Assembly (NCBI GenBank): GCA_018060885.1
Contig: JAGOVF010000010.1
Span: 1 to 46,036 of the forward strand
Direction of reading: 5' to 3'
Source of the DNA: Oligoflexales bacterium
GTDB taxonomy: Bacteria > Bdellovibrionota_B > Oligoflexia > Oligoflexales > JAGOVF01
DNA: 46,036 nt
Within the stretch, counting starts at the first letter, position 1. Each line of letters opens with the position of its first letter. The notes under the pieces are model-generated. The model searched no databases and was not told where the DNA came from. It saw only the letters and a program-made list of their open reading frames with translations. The translations under genes were made by a program, and so were the position numbers. Shown in pieces: positions 34,634 to 43,156 of the stretch.

Positions 34634-36406
34634 ATGAATTTAGACATCAATACTAAAGCACTCAATTGGGCAAAAAGCTCTGCCATAGATGAAACATCGC
34701 GCCAAGAAATTTCTGAGCTAATCAATCAAAACAACTCAACTGAACTAAATGATCGTTTTTACCGTGATCTAGAATTTGGGACCGGTGGTTTGCGCGGTGT
34801 TTTAGGCGCAGGTAGCAATCGCATGAATATCTATAATATTCGCAAAGCAACTCAAGCTTTAGCCGACTATCTTAATGAGTTTCACAACTCTAAAACTCAG
34901 TTAAAAGTTGCAGTTTCTTTTGATTCTCGTCGTTTTTCATCGGAGTTTGCAAAAGCAGCTGCGGAAGTACTTGCCGGCAATGGAATTCAAGTCTTTATGA
35001 CCAAAGAACTGCGGCCGGTGCCTATGCTTTCATTTATGACGCGTTATTATAAGTGCCACGCTGGCATCTGTATAACAGCGAGCCATAATCCACCTGAATA
35101 CAATGGTTACAAGGTCTATTGGCAAGATGGCGGTCAACTTGTTCCGCCGCATGATCTAAAAATTATCGCAAAATATAATGCTATCAACGATTATGCTGCA
35201 ATTAGGTCTTTAGAATTTAAACTCGGCTTAAAAAGCGAAAAAATTATTGTCGTAGATGAAGAACTCGATAGCGCCTATTTTTCAGAATTAGATAAATTAC
35301 AACACGACAAATCCGCGACAAAAAATCTCCGCGTTGTCTATTCCGCACTTCACGGCGCAGGCCAATTCCCCGTCAGTCGAGCATTAAAAAATTTTGGTTT
35401 TAATGATGTACATTTTGTCGAAGAGCAAAGCGCTCCGAACGGAAACTTTCCAACTGTTAAATCACCAAACCCAGAAGACACTCCTACTATGAAATTGGCC
35501 CTTGAATTGGGCGTAAAAGTAGCAGCAGACGTCATTCTGGCAACGGATCCCGATGTAGATCGTCTCGGCGCTATTGTTAAACATCACCATGATTTTATAG
35601 TTTTAAATGGCAACCAAATTGCGTCTCTACTCACAGATTACATTTTAAAAAAATCATCTGCACTTGATCTTAAAGACGGTCTTGTCATTAAAACAATAGT
35701 TACAAGTGACTTACTGTCTGCCATTGCGAGAAGTTACGGCGTTGAAACCAAAGAAACATTAACTGGGTTTAAATGGATCGCAGAACTAATAGAAAAACTA
35801 GAATCGGGACAAGACAAGCCCTACAAAAAATTTCTGTGCGGCGGAGAAGAAAGCTACGGCTTCCTTACTGGCAGGTTTGTCCGCGACAAAGATGCCGTAT
35901 CTAGTGCTGCGATTTTTTGTGAAATGGCTTCAAGCTACAAAGAACAGGGACTAAGTGTCATTGATGCTCTAGATAATATTTATCAGCAACATGGCGTTTT
36001 TGCAGAGTCCCTACATACGATCACCTTGAAAGGGCAGGATGGTCTCGCAAAAATAAATGCTATTATGCAAAATCTAAGACTTCATCCCCCGCAGAAAATT
36101 TGCGGCTCAGAAATTGCTGCTTTGATCGACTTCCAAGAACAAAAGTTGACTCGATTCAACAATTCAGAAACTTTAAATATTCCAACAGAACTGCCAAGCC
36201 TGCCTAAATCCGATGTATTGCAAATTTTTCTCCTAGATGGCAGTAAAATTAGTATCAGACCATCTGGAACTGAACCAAAACTTAAGTTTTACTTCGCCAC
36301 CTATGAGAAGGTGACAAAAGAACTTTCTGCGGCAGAAGCGAAAGTTCTAACAAAAAAGCGGCTTTCTACTATGCAAGCAAGCTTTGAAGATAAACTCTCA
36401 TCCTGA
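34634..36406 (+). CDS. Phosphoglucomutase / phosphomannomutase, alpha-D-phosphohexomutase family
   Basis: Interconverts hexose 1- and 6-phosphates through a phosphoserine. 590 residues, the long form seen in PgcA-type enzymes. GTGGLRGVLGAG opens the fold, S150 in TASHNPPEYNGYK is the phosphoserine, DPDVDR (about 313) the metal loop, GGEESYGFLTG the sugar loop and RPSGTEPKLKFY the phosphate site. AGGAGAG lies before the ATG. The last codons and stop (TCA TCC TGA) fall within the first, truncated copy of a hairpin repeat. Whether glucose or glucosamine phosphate is the substrate cannot be told here. Confidence 0.92.
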   Translation: MNLDINTKALNWAKSSAIDETSRQEISELINQNNSTELNDRFYRDLEFGTGGLRGVLGAGSNRMNIYNIRKATQALADYLNEFHNSKTQLKVAVSFDSRRFSSEFAKAAAEVLAGNGIQVFMTKELRPVPMLSFMTRYYKCHAGICITASHNPPEYNGYKVYWQDGGQLVPPHDLKIIAKYNAINDYAAIRSLEFKLGLKSEKIIVVDEELDSAYFSELDKLQHDKSATKNLRVVYSALHGAGQFPVSRALKNFGFNDVHFVEEQSAPNGNFPTVKSPNPEDTPTMKLALELGVKVAADVILATDPDVDRLGAIVKHHHDFIVLNGNQIASLLTDYILKKSSALDLKDGLVIKTIVTSDLLSAIARSYGVETKETLTGFKWIAELIEKLESGQDKPYKKFLCGGEESYGFLTGRFVRDKDAVSSAAIFCEMASSYKEQGLSVIDALDNIYQQHGVFAESLHTITLKGQDGLAKINAIMQNLRLHPPQKICGSEIAALIDFQEQKLTRFNNSETLNIPTELPSLPKSDVLQIFLLDGSKISIRPSGTEPKLKFYFATYEKVTKELSAAEAKVLTKKRLSTMQASFEDKLSS

Positions 36407-36472
36407 GCGCTTCGTCATCCTGAGCGAACGCGAAGGACCTCTGCGTCATCCTGAGCGAACGCGAAGGACCTC
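36397..36472 (+). repeat. Tandem TCCTGA...GAAGGA hairpin repeats after phosphoglucomutase
   Basis: Two identical 29-base direct repeats (36413-36441 and 36444-36472), each with the hairpin core TCCT, GA, GC, loop GAAC, GC, GA, AGGA (36418-36437 and 36449-36468). A truncated third copy (TCATCCTGAGCG, from 36399) contains the stop codon of the gene. Similar structured repeats are at 14277 and 45382. Confidence 0.85.
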
Positions 36473-36504
36473 CTCGCACTTAAATATCTTTACAAGCCGA
36501 GGTT

Positions 36505-36537
36505 TGGACTCTCTAGAGTCCAGTTTTTTTTAATTTT
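36505..36537 (+). terminator. Rho-independent terminator
   Basis: TGGACTC, loop TCTA, GAGTCCA, then GTTTTTTTTAATTTT: a perfect 7-bp stem with a strong T tract. It ends the transcript of the phosphoglucomutase gene and isolates it from the secreted-protein genes that follow. Confidence 0.93.
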
Positions 36538-36583
36538 GACCACTTTGCATTTCAAATCGCCGCCCATTATGAAATAAGAACAT

Positions 36584-36606
36584 CCTATCTAACAATGCTA
36601 GATAGG
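36584..36606 (+). promoter_or_regulatory. Hairpin in leader of first 8-Cys gene
   Basis: CCTATCTA and TAGATAGG form a perfect 8-bp stem around ACAATGC, 36 bases before the ATG at 36643. A T run follows 14 bases later, so it may be a leader RNA element, attenuator or operator. No clear promoter pair is seen upstream. Confidence 0.35.
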
Positions 36607-36642
36607 CACTTAACTTATAATTTTTTTTGGGAGGGGATATTA

Positions 36643-37221
36643 ATGAAATTAGGCCAAATTTTTATTTCTTTGAGTATTTCAATGTCCTTGTGCGCCCAGT
36701 TATTAAGCGCCCAAACTGATGAATTCCCTGTTCTTTCCTGTACTGCAGATTTCGGAATTTTAATGAATGACGCAGGTGATTGCTCTACTTATACAAATGG
36801 CTGTCAACGCGCCGACCTAATTGCTACTGGATATAAACAACAGTGCGACATAGTCTATCTAAATGATCCCTATTTCGAAATCGACGACACTAAGACTTAT
36901 TTGCCAGAATATTTACCTACGATCAATAACATAAGAATCACTCGCACAACTCAAAAACTATCATGCGAATTTTGTGAAGTAGAACCACTTGACGTCTTTG
37001 AACTACAGTTTACTCACTCTGCTTGCGGTCGGCGCGTACTTGATCTCGAAATCGATTCAAATGACACTAGAAAAACGGAAAAAAACATTTATGTCATATA
37101 CCGAGATTATGGAGATTGTGATGGCCCACATGTAAATCATAAATATCGCTTTAAGTGGGATGCCTATAATACAATGAATGATATCTACACAGTGATGAAT
37201 CCCACTATTGCGCCTTATTAG
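36643..37221 (+). CDS. Secreted 8-Cys protein, first of tandem paralogues
   Basis: 192 residues from the ATG at 36643 (GGGAGGGG upstream). Signal peptide KLGQIFISLSISMSLCAQLLSAQ. The mature chain has eight Cys that all recur in the next gene. Shared blocks are ILMN-x-x-G-D-C, YTNGCQRADL, GYKQQCDIVYL, FEIDD, TINNIRI, a CEFC motif before VEP, LQFTHSAC, IDSND, KNIY, GDC-x-GP and a C-terminal YTV-M-NP. No known family recognised. It looks like a small disulfide-stabilised extracellular protein. Confidence 0.7.
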   Translation: MKLGQIFISLSISMSLCAQLLSAQTDEFPVLSCTADFGILMNDAGDCSTYTNGCQRADLIATGYKQQCDIVYLNDPYFEIDDTKTYLPEYLPTINNIRITRTTQKLSCEFCEVEPLDVFELQFTHSACGRRVLDLEIDSNDTRKTEKNIYVIYRDYGDCDGPHVNHKYRFKWDAYNTMNDIYTVMNPTIAPY

Positions 37222-37284
37222 TAATATTAAAAAATGCGAAATGCCATAGTGGCACGAGATAAATTGATCTTCTGGAGGAAAGTT

Positions 37285-37860
37285 ATGAAATTGTTTCAAT
37301 CTGCGAGTTTTTCAGCATCCATTTTTTTTATAGCGTTTAGCGCCCAGGCATTTGCCATAGACGAATCTAATATTCGCTATTGTCCAGCTGATGCCGGAAG
37401 TCTTATGAACAGCGATGGAGAATGCAAATTTTACACAAATGGCTGCGAAAGGCTCGATCTCGTTGCTGCAGGTTATAAGGATCAGTGTAACGTGGTCTAT
37501 CTTTCAAATCCTTTTGTTGAAATTGACGACGCACAAGCTCCGCGCGTTGAAAGTTTAGTTACAATTAATAACATAAAAATAAAACGCTCAGTTCAACACG
37601 GCTGCGATGTTTGTGATGTAGAGCCCATAGTAGTCGTCAAACTTCAATTTACTCACGTTTCTTGTGCAGAACACACTTTCGAGCTCACTATTGACTCAAA
37701 TGATGTCCAAAAGGGCGTAAAAAATATTTATATAAAAGACCTATCTCTTTTTGATTGTTTTGGTCCACTCACCGAGCGTAAATATAATTTCCAATGGTCT
37801 GAGTATGAATCTGCTAATCAGGTTAAATTCTATACGGTTGCGAATCCCGTATTGAATTAA
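37285..37860 (+). CDS. Secreted 8-Cys protein, second of tandem paralogues
   Basis: 191 residues from the ATG at 37285 (TGGAGGAAAG upstream), with signal peptide KLFQSASFSASIFFIAFSAQAFA. All eight mature Cys and the blocks listed for the preceding gene are conserved (SLMNSDGEC, YTNGCERLDL, GYKDQCNVVYL, TINNIKI, CDVC, VEP, LQFTHVSC, IDSND, KNIYI), while the segments between are diverged, so this is an old tandem duplication under selection for the Cys frame. It lies 63 bases after its paralogue and is likely co-transcribed. Function unknown. Confidence 0.7.
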   Translation: MKLFQSASFSASIFFIAFSAQAFAIDESNIRYCPADAGSLMNSDGECKFYTNGCERLDLVAAGYKDQCNVVYLSNPFVEIDDAQAPRVESLVTINNIKIKRSVQHGCDVCDVEPIVVVKLQFTHVSCAEHTFELTIDSNDVQKGVKNIYIKDLSLFDCFGPLTERKYNFQWSEYESANQVKFYTVANPVLN

Positions 37861-37872
37861 ATTTTAAACTTT

Positions 37873-37913
37873 TCCTCCCCCATATTGAAATTATATTTTC
37901 TTGAGGGGGGGGA
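37873..37913 (+). terminator. Possible terminator between convergent genes
   Basis: TCCTCCCCC (37873-37881) can pair with the G run GGGGGGGGA (37905-37913), one G-T wobble, across a 23-base A/T loop, followed by CTATAATTTTAA. It lies between the second 8-Cys gene and the convergent flavoprotein gene. The long loop lowers confidence. Confidence 0.4.
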
Positions 37914-37921
37914 CTATAATT

Positions 37922-39154
37922 TTAACGACCTATATTCTCCCCCGCAATCCATCCCGTCGTCCATGCATTTTGAAAATTAAATCCACCCGTGACACCATCG
38001 ATATCGAGAATTTCTCCCGCAAAAAAAAGCCCCGGACATACTTTGCTTTGCATGGTTTTAAAATCGACTTCTTTAAGTTCTATCCCACCTGAAGTCACAA
38101 ATTCAGATTTAAATTCACCTTTGCCTTTAACTTCCAAAGCAATATTCTTCAAGGCCCTGCTAATATCAATACAAGATTGGTTAGACAAATTTCTCCAACA
38201 AATTTTTATATCAATACCAAAGATTTCAAGAAAGCGTTGCCAAAATCTTTTTGAGATTGCTGCAGGAGGTGCTGCTATTAGTAATTTATCTGCATGTGAA
38301 ACACGCATTTTTTTAATTTTTTCTAGTAGGTGTTCTGCTTGTAAATGCGGAGCAAAATCTAAAACTAAATCAGCTTGGTAGTTACTGTCATAAAGATCCC
38401 GCGCTGCAAAAGCCGAGAGTTTCAAAATCGCCGGACCGCTGAGACCCCAATGTGTTATCAGTACCGGGCCAAGTGCATGAAATTTATTTTTTTCGCAACT
38501 TAAATGACAAGCCACTTCGACAAAGGATTGGCCCGCTAGGTCTTTAAGTAACGGGTGTTCTATACAGAAAGTAAATAACGACGGCTTCGGTGTGACTATG
38601 GTATGTCCAAGTTCCCTTGCTAATTCAAAACCCGCTTGCATTCCACCAGTAGCAAGCAAGATGCGATCAAAAATGTAAATATTTTGTCCGCATTCAATTG
38701 CAAACTTTGAATCATCGGCCTTTTTAATTCGGCGAACTATTTCTCCAAGGATAATTTCTACTTTTGCTTTCTTTGCGGAATCTACGAGTGTATCGATAAT
38801 TGTTTGTGAATTATCGCTAAGGGGAAACATGCGACCGTCCGCTTCGGTCTTAAGTTGCACTCCACGTTCTTCAAACCACTTGATGGTATCGCGAGGCTGA
38901 AAATATGAAAAAGGCCCACGCAACTCTCTATATCCACGCGGATAGTTCTGTACGAGCTTTGCAACATCAAAACACGCATGGGTCACATTGCAACGACCAC
39001 CACCGGAGATTTTAACCTTAGTAAGAGGGCGACGAGTGCCTTCAAGCAACTTAATATTTGCATTTGGATTGCAATCTGCAGCGCGAATCGCCGCAAAATA
39101 GCCCGCAGCTCCTGCGCCGATGATTCCTATTTGCATATTATTGCATATAATCAA
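37922..39154 (-). CDS. HI0933-family flavoprotein (NAD(P)/FAD-dependent oxidoreductase)
   Basis: 410 residues. IGIIGAGAAGYFAAIRA is the FAD-binding GxGxxG motif at the N-terminus, followed by KVKISGGGRCNVTH, the hallmark of the HI0933/YhiN group, LLATGGMQAGFELARELGH in the middle, and PGLFFAGEILDIDGVTGGFNFQNAWTTGWIAG near the end. The group includes BaiN-like reductases, but most members have no assigned substrate. A TTG start at 39154 has CAGGAG at good spacing, better than the ATG at 39136. Confidence 0.88.
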   Translation of the reverse strand: MIICNNMQIGIIGAGAAGYFAAIRAADCNPNANIKLLEGTRRPLTKVKISGGGRCNVTHACFDVAKLVQNYPRGYRELRGPFSYFQPRDTIKWFEERGVQLKTEADGRMFPLSDNSQTIIDTLVDSAKKAKVEIILGEIVRRIKKADDSKFAIECGQNIYIFDRILLATGGMQAGFELARELGHTIVTPKPSLFTFCIEHPLLKDLAGQSFVEVACHLSCEKNKFHALGPVLITHWGLSGPAILKLSAFAARDLYDSNYQADLVLDFAPHLQAEHLLEKIKKMRVSHADKLLIAAPPAAISKRFWQRFLEIFGIDIKICWRNLSNQSCIDISRALKNIALEVKGKGEFKSEFVTSGGIELKEVDFKTMQSKVCPGLFFAGEILDIDGVTGGFNFQNAWTTGWIAGENIGR

Positions 39155-39289
39155 ACCGTTAGCTCCTGGCGCATGTTTAACAGTTTACTGTCTTGACCAA
39201 ACAAAAGACCCATAGTATGAGAAGTCTCGTAATAGGCAAATACCTAATCTTTTTTGAGATACGAATTATAATTAAAGGAGCGCTTTAAG

Positions 39290-40108
39290 ATGAGTCAAGT
39301 AAGAAAATTTTTCTCGATTTTAATAATGACAATAGCTAGTCAAACCTCTTTCGCTGATTCCGTTTGTCCGACTGGCTTTAGCGTAACTTTTGACGAACTT
39401 TCTTTTGAAAGCACAGCACTCATCTATGACGAGCCGCTTTTTATCTCAGAAACAAGCGCGGTCGAAGTTGAAGCAGGCGAGCTGAATATTGAAAAAGATT
39501 CACTTGGATATAGCTATTTAAGTACTGTTGCGGTTTGGACAGAATCTTTTAAACTTGATCAAGAATATAAGTCTAAATGTGTTTATGTTCCAAGTTTCGC
39601 AGGTAAAAACTCGATCTCTGCTGAAATTTCATGGAGAACTTCAGAGAATCCTATTTTAAAAGTCACTCAAAAAATTGGCGTCAATAAAACAGAAGAACTC
39701 GTTTTTATAGTAAATCTCGTAAAAGCTGCAAATGCCGGCTGGATTATTCTTTTGACAGAAGAACCAGTGAAAATTTTTTCCAACGAAATTATCGAAGTTA
39801 ATGGCAAGCAGCTTCAACAATGGATTTTCTTGGGTGTAGCAAACAAAGGTTCTTTTTACGCCGAATCTAATAATTTCTGCTGGGATGACAAAGCCAGAAT
39901 GATTGCAAGCGAACAAGCTTATTCCTGGTATTATGATTTTGGTATTTACGATGTTAAGCGTTCCAAAACTTCAGAAATTTACGATGAAGATCAAAATAAC
40001 TTTATGGTCGAATCCACTGTTGAAATTCTACTTGAGACTAACGATGTAGTGGAGATGACTGTAGAAACTTTGATTGACATAGGAAGCTGCGAAGTTGCTA
40101 CAAAATAG
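39290..40108 (+). CDS. Secreted protein of unknown function
   Basis: 272 residues with a signal peptide (residues 1-22, FFSILIMTIASQTSFA) and an acidic, beta-strand-rich mature part with four Cys (VCPTGFS, KSKCVYVP, NNFCWDD, GSCEVATK). No family recognised. AAAGGAG lies upstream of the ATG. It stands alone on the plus strand between the flavoprotein and a degraded ATPase gene, within the run of secreted unknowns in this half of the window. Confidence 0.6.
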   Translation: MSQVRKFFSILIMTIASQTSFADSVCPTGFSVTFDELSFESTALIYDEPLFISETSAVEVEAGELNIEKDSLGYSYLSTVAVWTESFKLDQEYKSKCVYVPSFAGKNSISAEISWRTSENPILKVTQKIGVNKTEELVFIVNLVKAANAGWIILLTEEPVKIFSNEIIEVNGKQLQQWIFLGVANKGSFYAESNNFCWDDKARMIASEQAYSWYYDFGIYDVKRSKTSEIYDEDQNNFMVESTVEILLETNDVVEMTVETLIDIGSCEVATK

Positions 40109-40176
40109 GTTCCTCTTACTATTAAATCTACGGGCGGCTGCTTTCAATTATTTAAAGTCTTCCGCCCACAATCACT

Positions 40177-40650
40177 CTAAAGCAAATCATGATTTCCAAC
40201 GCGCTCTTTGCCTTTGACTTCAATAGTAATTCTATCTTCCAAAATAAAATCGACTTCATCACCAAAAGTTGATCGCCAAAAATTTAGAGAACTTTGGCTT
40301 TGATAATCAACATAGGTTGCAAGTTCATTACATATGTATGATTCAAAAGCTTCACCAAATGCCTTTTATCTGTTTTTTATTTCTCCCGCTGATTGTATTG
40401 CGTTAACTACTCCGCAATCAAAAAAATAGTACTTGCTCTTAGAAATGACCTTTCCTTTTTTTGTTTATTGCCATGGCGTTATCTTCTCTGCAATTAAGGT
40501 ATCTTTCGGGATTGAGTAATAGTCTTGCACCGCAGTGACCGCAACTTCTGCATCAGAAGATATATTTTGATAGTTGATAATTTGATCGTTCGACAAGGCC
40601 GCAAATTCAAAGAATCGACTAAATGCAGTGTTCCTAAATAACTCTGTTTA
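40177..40650 (-). pseudogene. Fragment of AAA_14/DUF4143-type ATPase gene
   Basis: Translating the minus strand gives three pieces of the DUF4143 C-terminal domain in correct order but in broken frames. First comes FRNTAFSRFFEFAALSNDQI with DYYSIPKDTLIAEKITPW, then a stop. Next is KSKYYFFDCGVVNAIQSAGE, then a stop. Last is FGEAFESYICNELATYVDYQ with LNFWRSTFGDEVDFILEDRI and ITIEVKGKERVGNHDLL. The N-terminal ATPase part is missing and stops lie between pieces. Intact relatives are ATPases often found as mobile accessory genes. This explains most of the gene-free stretch 40109-40798. Confidence 0.8.
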
Positions 40651-40722
40651 TTGTAATTATCTGCAAGGGTGGGGAAGTATTAAGACAATAGAGGGAAGAA
40701 GCGTAAATAATAGGGGAGGGTC

Positions 40723-40771
40723 GTCTCAGCTATTTACTTTCGAGTCATACAAGAAAGTAAATAGCTGAGAC
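40723..40771. repeat. Perfect 19-bp inverted repeat
   Basis: GTCTCAGCTATTTACTTTC (40723-40741) and its exact reverse complement (40753-40771) enclose an 11-base loop. It lies 28 bases after the stop of the minus-strand gene at 40799 but has no T tract on either strand, so a simple terminator is doubtful. It lies beside the degraded ATPase fragment. Confidence 0.85.
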
Positions 40772-40798
40772 AAATTACGATTTAATCTAGATAAAGGA

Positions 40799-41449
40799 CT
40801 ATTGAGCAACAACTCCGCAAGCTATATCAGAGCTTTTATCTGTGAATTCACCATATTTGCCTCGTAGGTTGAAACGCAAAGTACATTTCGGCTCTGCCAC
40901 TCCCCATGTAGCCCAATTTTCATTTGGTTCATCACAAACTGCCAAGAAATCTTTATTTGAGTGAATATCTTCATCTGGGTTAACAATAACTGCGTTATTT
41001 TCGCATGCGGACAATGTTTTCAAGCCTTGAGTGTTAGCACTTAGTAAAACATACATGTCGCGCATGTACGCTCCGGTCAAAGTAACTACCAATTCGTTGC
41101 CAATAAAAGCTTCTAATATGTTAGTATACGAAAAAGAGCCATCAACTTGGTCGTGATTCTTCAACTTACATTCAGACGTGCCGTCGTTATTCAAATCTTC
41201 ACAAGTCAAATCTGCAAATTCACATACCATTTCAGAATATGCACCAGGCGCGCACTTTAAACCTGCTTTCGAAAAGCTTTTGTCTTCAAGAGCATTATTA
41301 TCTGCAAAAATTTTCCATTGAGCCCCGATATTATCAACAAAGCGCTTAGCCTGAGCACCTTCCCATAATGGAACCGAACTTTGAGCACTCACCAATGTAC
41401 TAGCAAAAAGCGATGCACCAAAAATAATTGCTTCGAATGATTTTTTCAT
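40799..41449 (-). CDS. Secreted Cys-containing protein of unknown function
   Basis: 216 residues with a signal peptide (KKSFEAIIFGASLFASTLVSAQ) and a mature part with Cys spread over its whole length (LKCAPG, MVCEFADLTCEDLNNDGTSECK, SACENN, AVCDEP, PKCTLRF, IACGVV). The DLNNDGTSEC stretch resembles a calcium-binding loop, but this is only a pattern. CGGAG precedes the ATG. No family recognised. Confidence 0.6.
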   Translation of the reverse strand: MKKSFEAIIFGASLFASTLVSAQSSVPLWEGAQAKRFVDNIGAQWKIFADNNALEDKSFSKAGLKCAPGAYSEMVCEFADLTCEDLNNDGTSECKLKNHDQVDGSFSYTNILEAFIGNELVVTLTGAYMRDMYVLLSANTQGLKTLSACENNAVIVNPDEDIHSNKDFLAVCDEPNENWATWGVAEPKCTLRFNLRGKYGEFTDKSSDIACGVVAQ

Positions 41450-41930
41450 AATTTTCTCCGATTTGAGATGTTAGTAGAATGCTGCGATTTAGAAGCCGCT
41501 TCCTGATATCAAAACGAAAAGTGCTTGGATACATAAAAACGCCCATTTTTAATTTTTTTCAATATTTTAAGGGATGGACTATTGTTGGAACGGCGATCAA
41601 AGCTCCAAGTCCGAAGGATTCGTTTTTATACTTTTTGTACATTTTGTAGAAAAAATCGACAATTTTTTAATTTTGCTTTTCTAAATTTTCGTCGCTTACA
41701 TCCCAAGTATCAAATGCGTAACCTTAACGCTCAGTTTCTACACATGCAATTAATAGTCTATCTTCGACCTTATAAAAATAATCACCACTCAATCTATAGA
41801 TACCTTGTTTCCCTAAATTTTTTTCTGTGCATCTTGCTGTATAATAAAACCGATAAAATCGGAAATGTTGCAACGTTTTTCATAATAAAACACCTTTCTT
41901 AGATAAAAAATGAAACTATTAATTCTTTGC
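41450..41930. other. AT-rich intergenic region without a convincing gene
   Basis: An open frame (41582-41902) exists, but its product is strongly basic and rich in Phe, Tyr and Cys with no start signal or recognisable domain, as expected by chance in T-rich DNA. The left part must hold the promoter of the minus-strand gene ending at 40799. I see no clear repeat or RNA gene here. Confidence 0.4.
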
Positions 41931-43106
41931 TCAAATATCAAAATACAAATGCAAAATCATCAAAGTGTCCATCAGTCTAAGGGTTTCGTTTTTACGCCGC
42001 CACAATTCTAGTTGCAAGCCCGGTAATAGATGCACATTCATACTGACGCTTTTGCGTTGTAAAGCCTCATCTTCATATTTCATCTGCTCGAGATACACAT
42101 TAAACAGCAAACCATGCAGGCCAGCATAGCTTACTTGCAACTCCGAAATCTTAGAGCTCGGATGGACAAAAACCGGCTCGTTTATGCCACCGTTATTTAG
42201 ATATTCAACAGTCTTATTCACTTCTCGCCAATTACGCTCAGCGTAGACTATGAAGTCATTAAAATTTGCTCCCAGCCCAAACGCTTGCATATCGATTTGT
42301 GTTTTTTCTGAGCTTGTTTTCCATAGTGAAGCGTTTAAATGCCAGGCCATCGTCACGCCTCTAAAACCACCGTGAGCGGAGTAGCCTTTTTGTCTGTCTG
42401 CTTCTAGGTCTTCAGGATTACCTTCCATCAGGGTCGCGCGAAAAAATGGCACGTTTGGCGTACCACCAAATTCTAATCCATCTGTCAGTGCAAATTGATC
42501 TAGACCTATACGCTCCCTAATCCAAAGGCTGTGATTTGGCCTTCGCAGGCCATAATTAGGCTGACCACGAAAGGCTTTGAGGTAGAGGTTCATGGGTAAT
42601 TGATCTATCATCACCGCAAACTTTTCGCGAAAGCGCCGCGAATTGTTATCATCCTCAAGTAACTTTTCAGACTTGCTGCGACCGAGCGCTTGTAAGCCAT
42701 AAATGAGGTGCAAATAGTTAACAAAGGGACGCACGCGCAATGTTAGTTCAGCGCCCATAGGAAACTGCTTAGTGCTATTTTCTTCTTGCATACGCATATA
42801 GCGCCCATCAAAATGCAGATCGTAGTAACTTAAGTCTTGCAGCGGATCTTGCACTTGGAAGAGTTGAACTGAACTCAAAACATTGTAGCTATAATACTTT
42901 CCCCATTGATTGCGTGCACCACCTCCTGCTGGATCTATATGACAGCCTTGACAATCAAGGGTGCAGCGGCGCTCAAGCACTGGCCTCTGCCCTCTGCCTG
43001 GATTATGACAGCCAGCACAATTTTCGGCTTCTTTAAGGGCAAGAGTAGGTGTGCCAAAACTCGGCAAGGCGTGTAGAATTAATACTAGAAAATATATGAG
43101 CTGCAC
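41931..43106 (-). CDS. Di-heme c-type cytochrome with outer-membrane barrel-like C-terminus
   Basis: 391 residues, GTG start with AAAAGG upstream. A signal peptide (1-18) is followed by two heme-binding motifs, CAGCH (30-34) and CQGCH (52-56), the second continuing HIDPAGGGARNQWGKYY. The rest (about 95-391) is rich in alternating aromatic/polar strands (LTLRVRPFVNYLHLIYGLQA, FRGVTMAWHLNASLW, ELQVSYAGLHGLLFNVYLEQ) and ends LMILHLYFDI, typical of an outer-membrane beta-barrel. It may carry electrons across or at the outer membrane (inference). It diverges from a tetraheme lipoprotein gene 50 bases away. Confidence 0.75.
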   Translation of the reverse strand: MQLIYFLVLILHALPSFGTPTLALKEAENCAGCHNPGRGQRPVLERRCTLDCQGCHIDPAGGGARNQWGKYYSYNVLSSVQLFQVQDPLQDLSYYDLHFDGRYMRMQEENSTKQFPMGAELTLRVRPFVNYLHLIYGLQALGRSKSEKLLEDDNNSRRFREKFAVMIDQLPMNLYLKAFRGQPNYGLRRPNHSLWIRERIGLDQFALTDGLEFGGTPNVPFFRATLMEGNPEDLEADRQKGYSAHGGFRGVTMAWHLNASLWKTSSEKTQIDMQAFGLGANFNDFIVYAERNWREVNKTVEYLNNGGINEPVFVHPSSKISELQVSYAGLHGLLFNVYLEQMKYEDEALQRKSVSMNVHLLPGLQLELWRRKNETLRLMDTLMILHLYFDI

Positions 43107-43156
43107 TCGTAGCCTTTTATTTGTGTCTTGTTAATTAATTTATCAAAAAGGAAGCC

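Noticed and set aside
40723-40771. 19-bp inverted repeat as an ordinary Rho-independent terminator
   Set aside because: No T tract follows on either strand, so it is listed as a repeat of unknown role.
41582-41902. 106-codon open frame on the plus strand
   Set aside because: Composition is that of translated T-rich DNA, there is no ribosome site, and no domain or signal peptide is visible.
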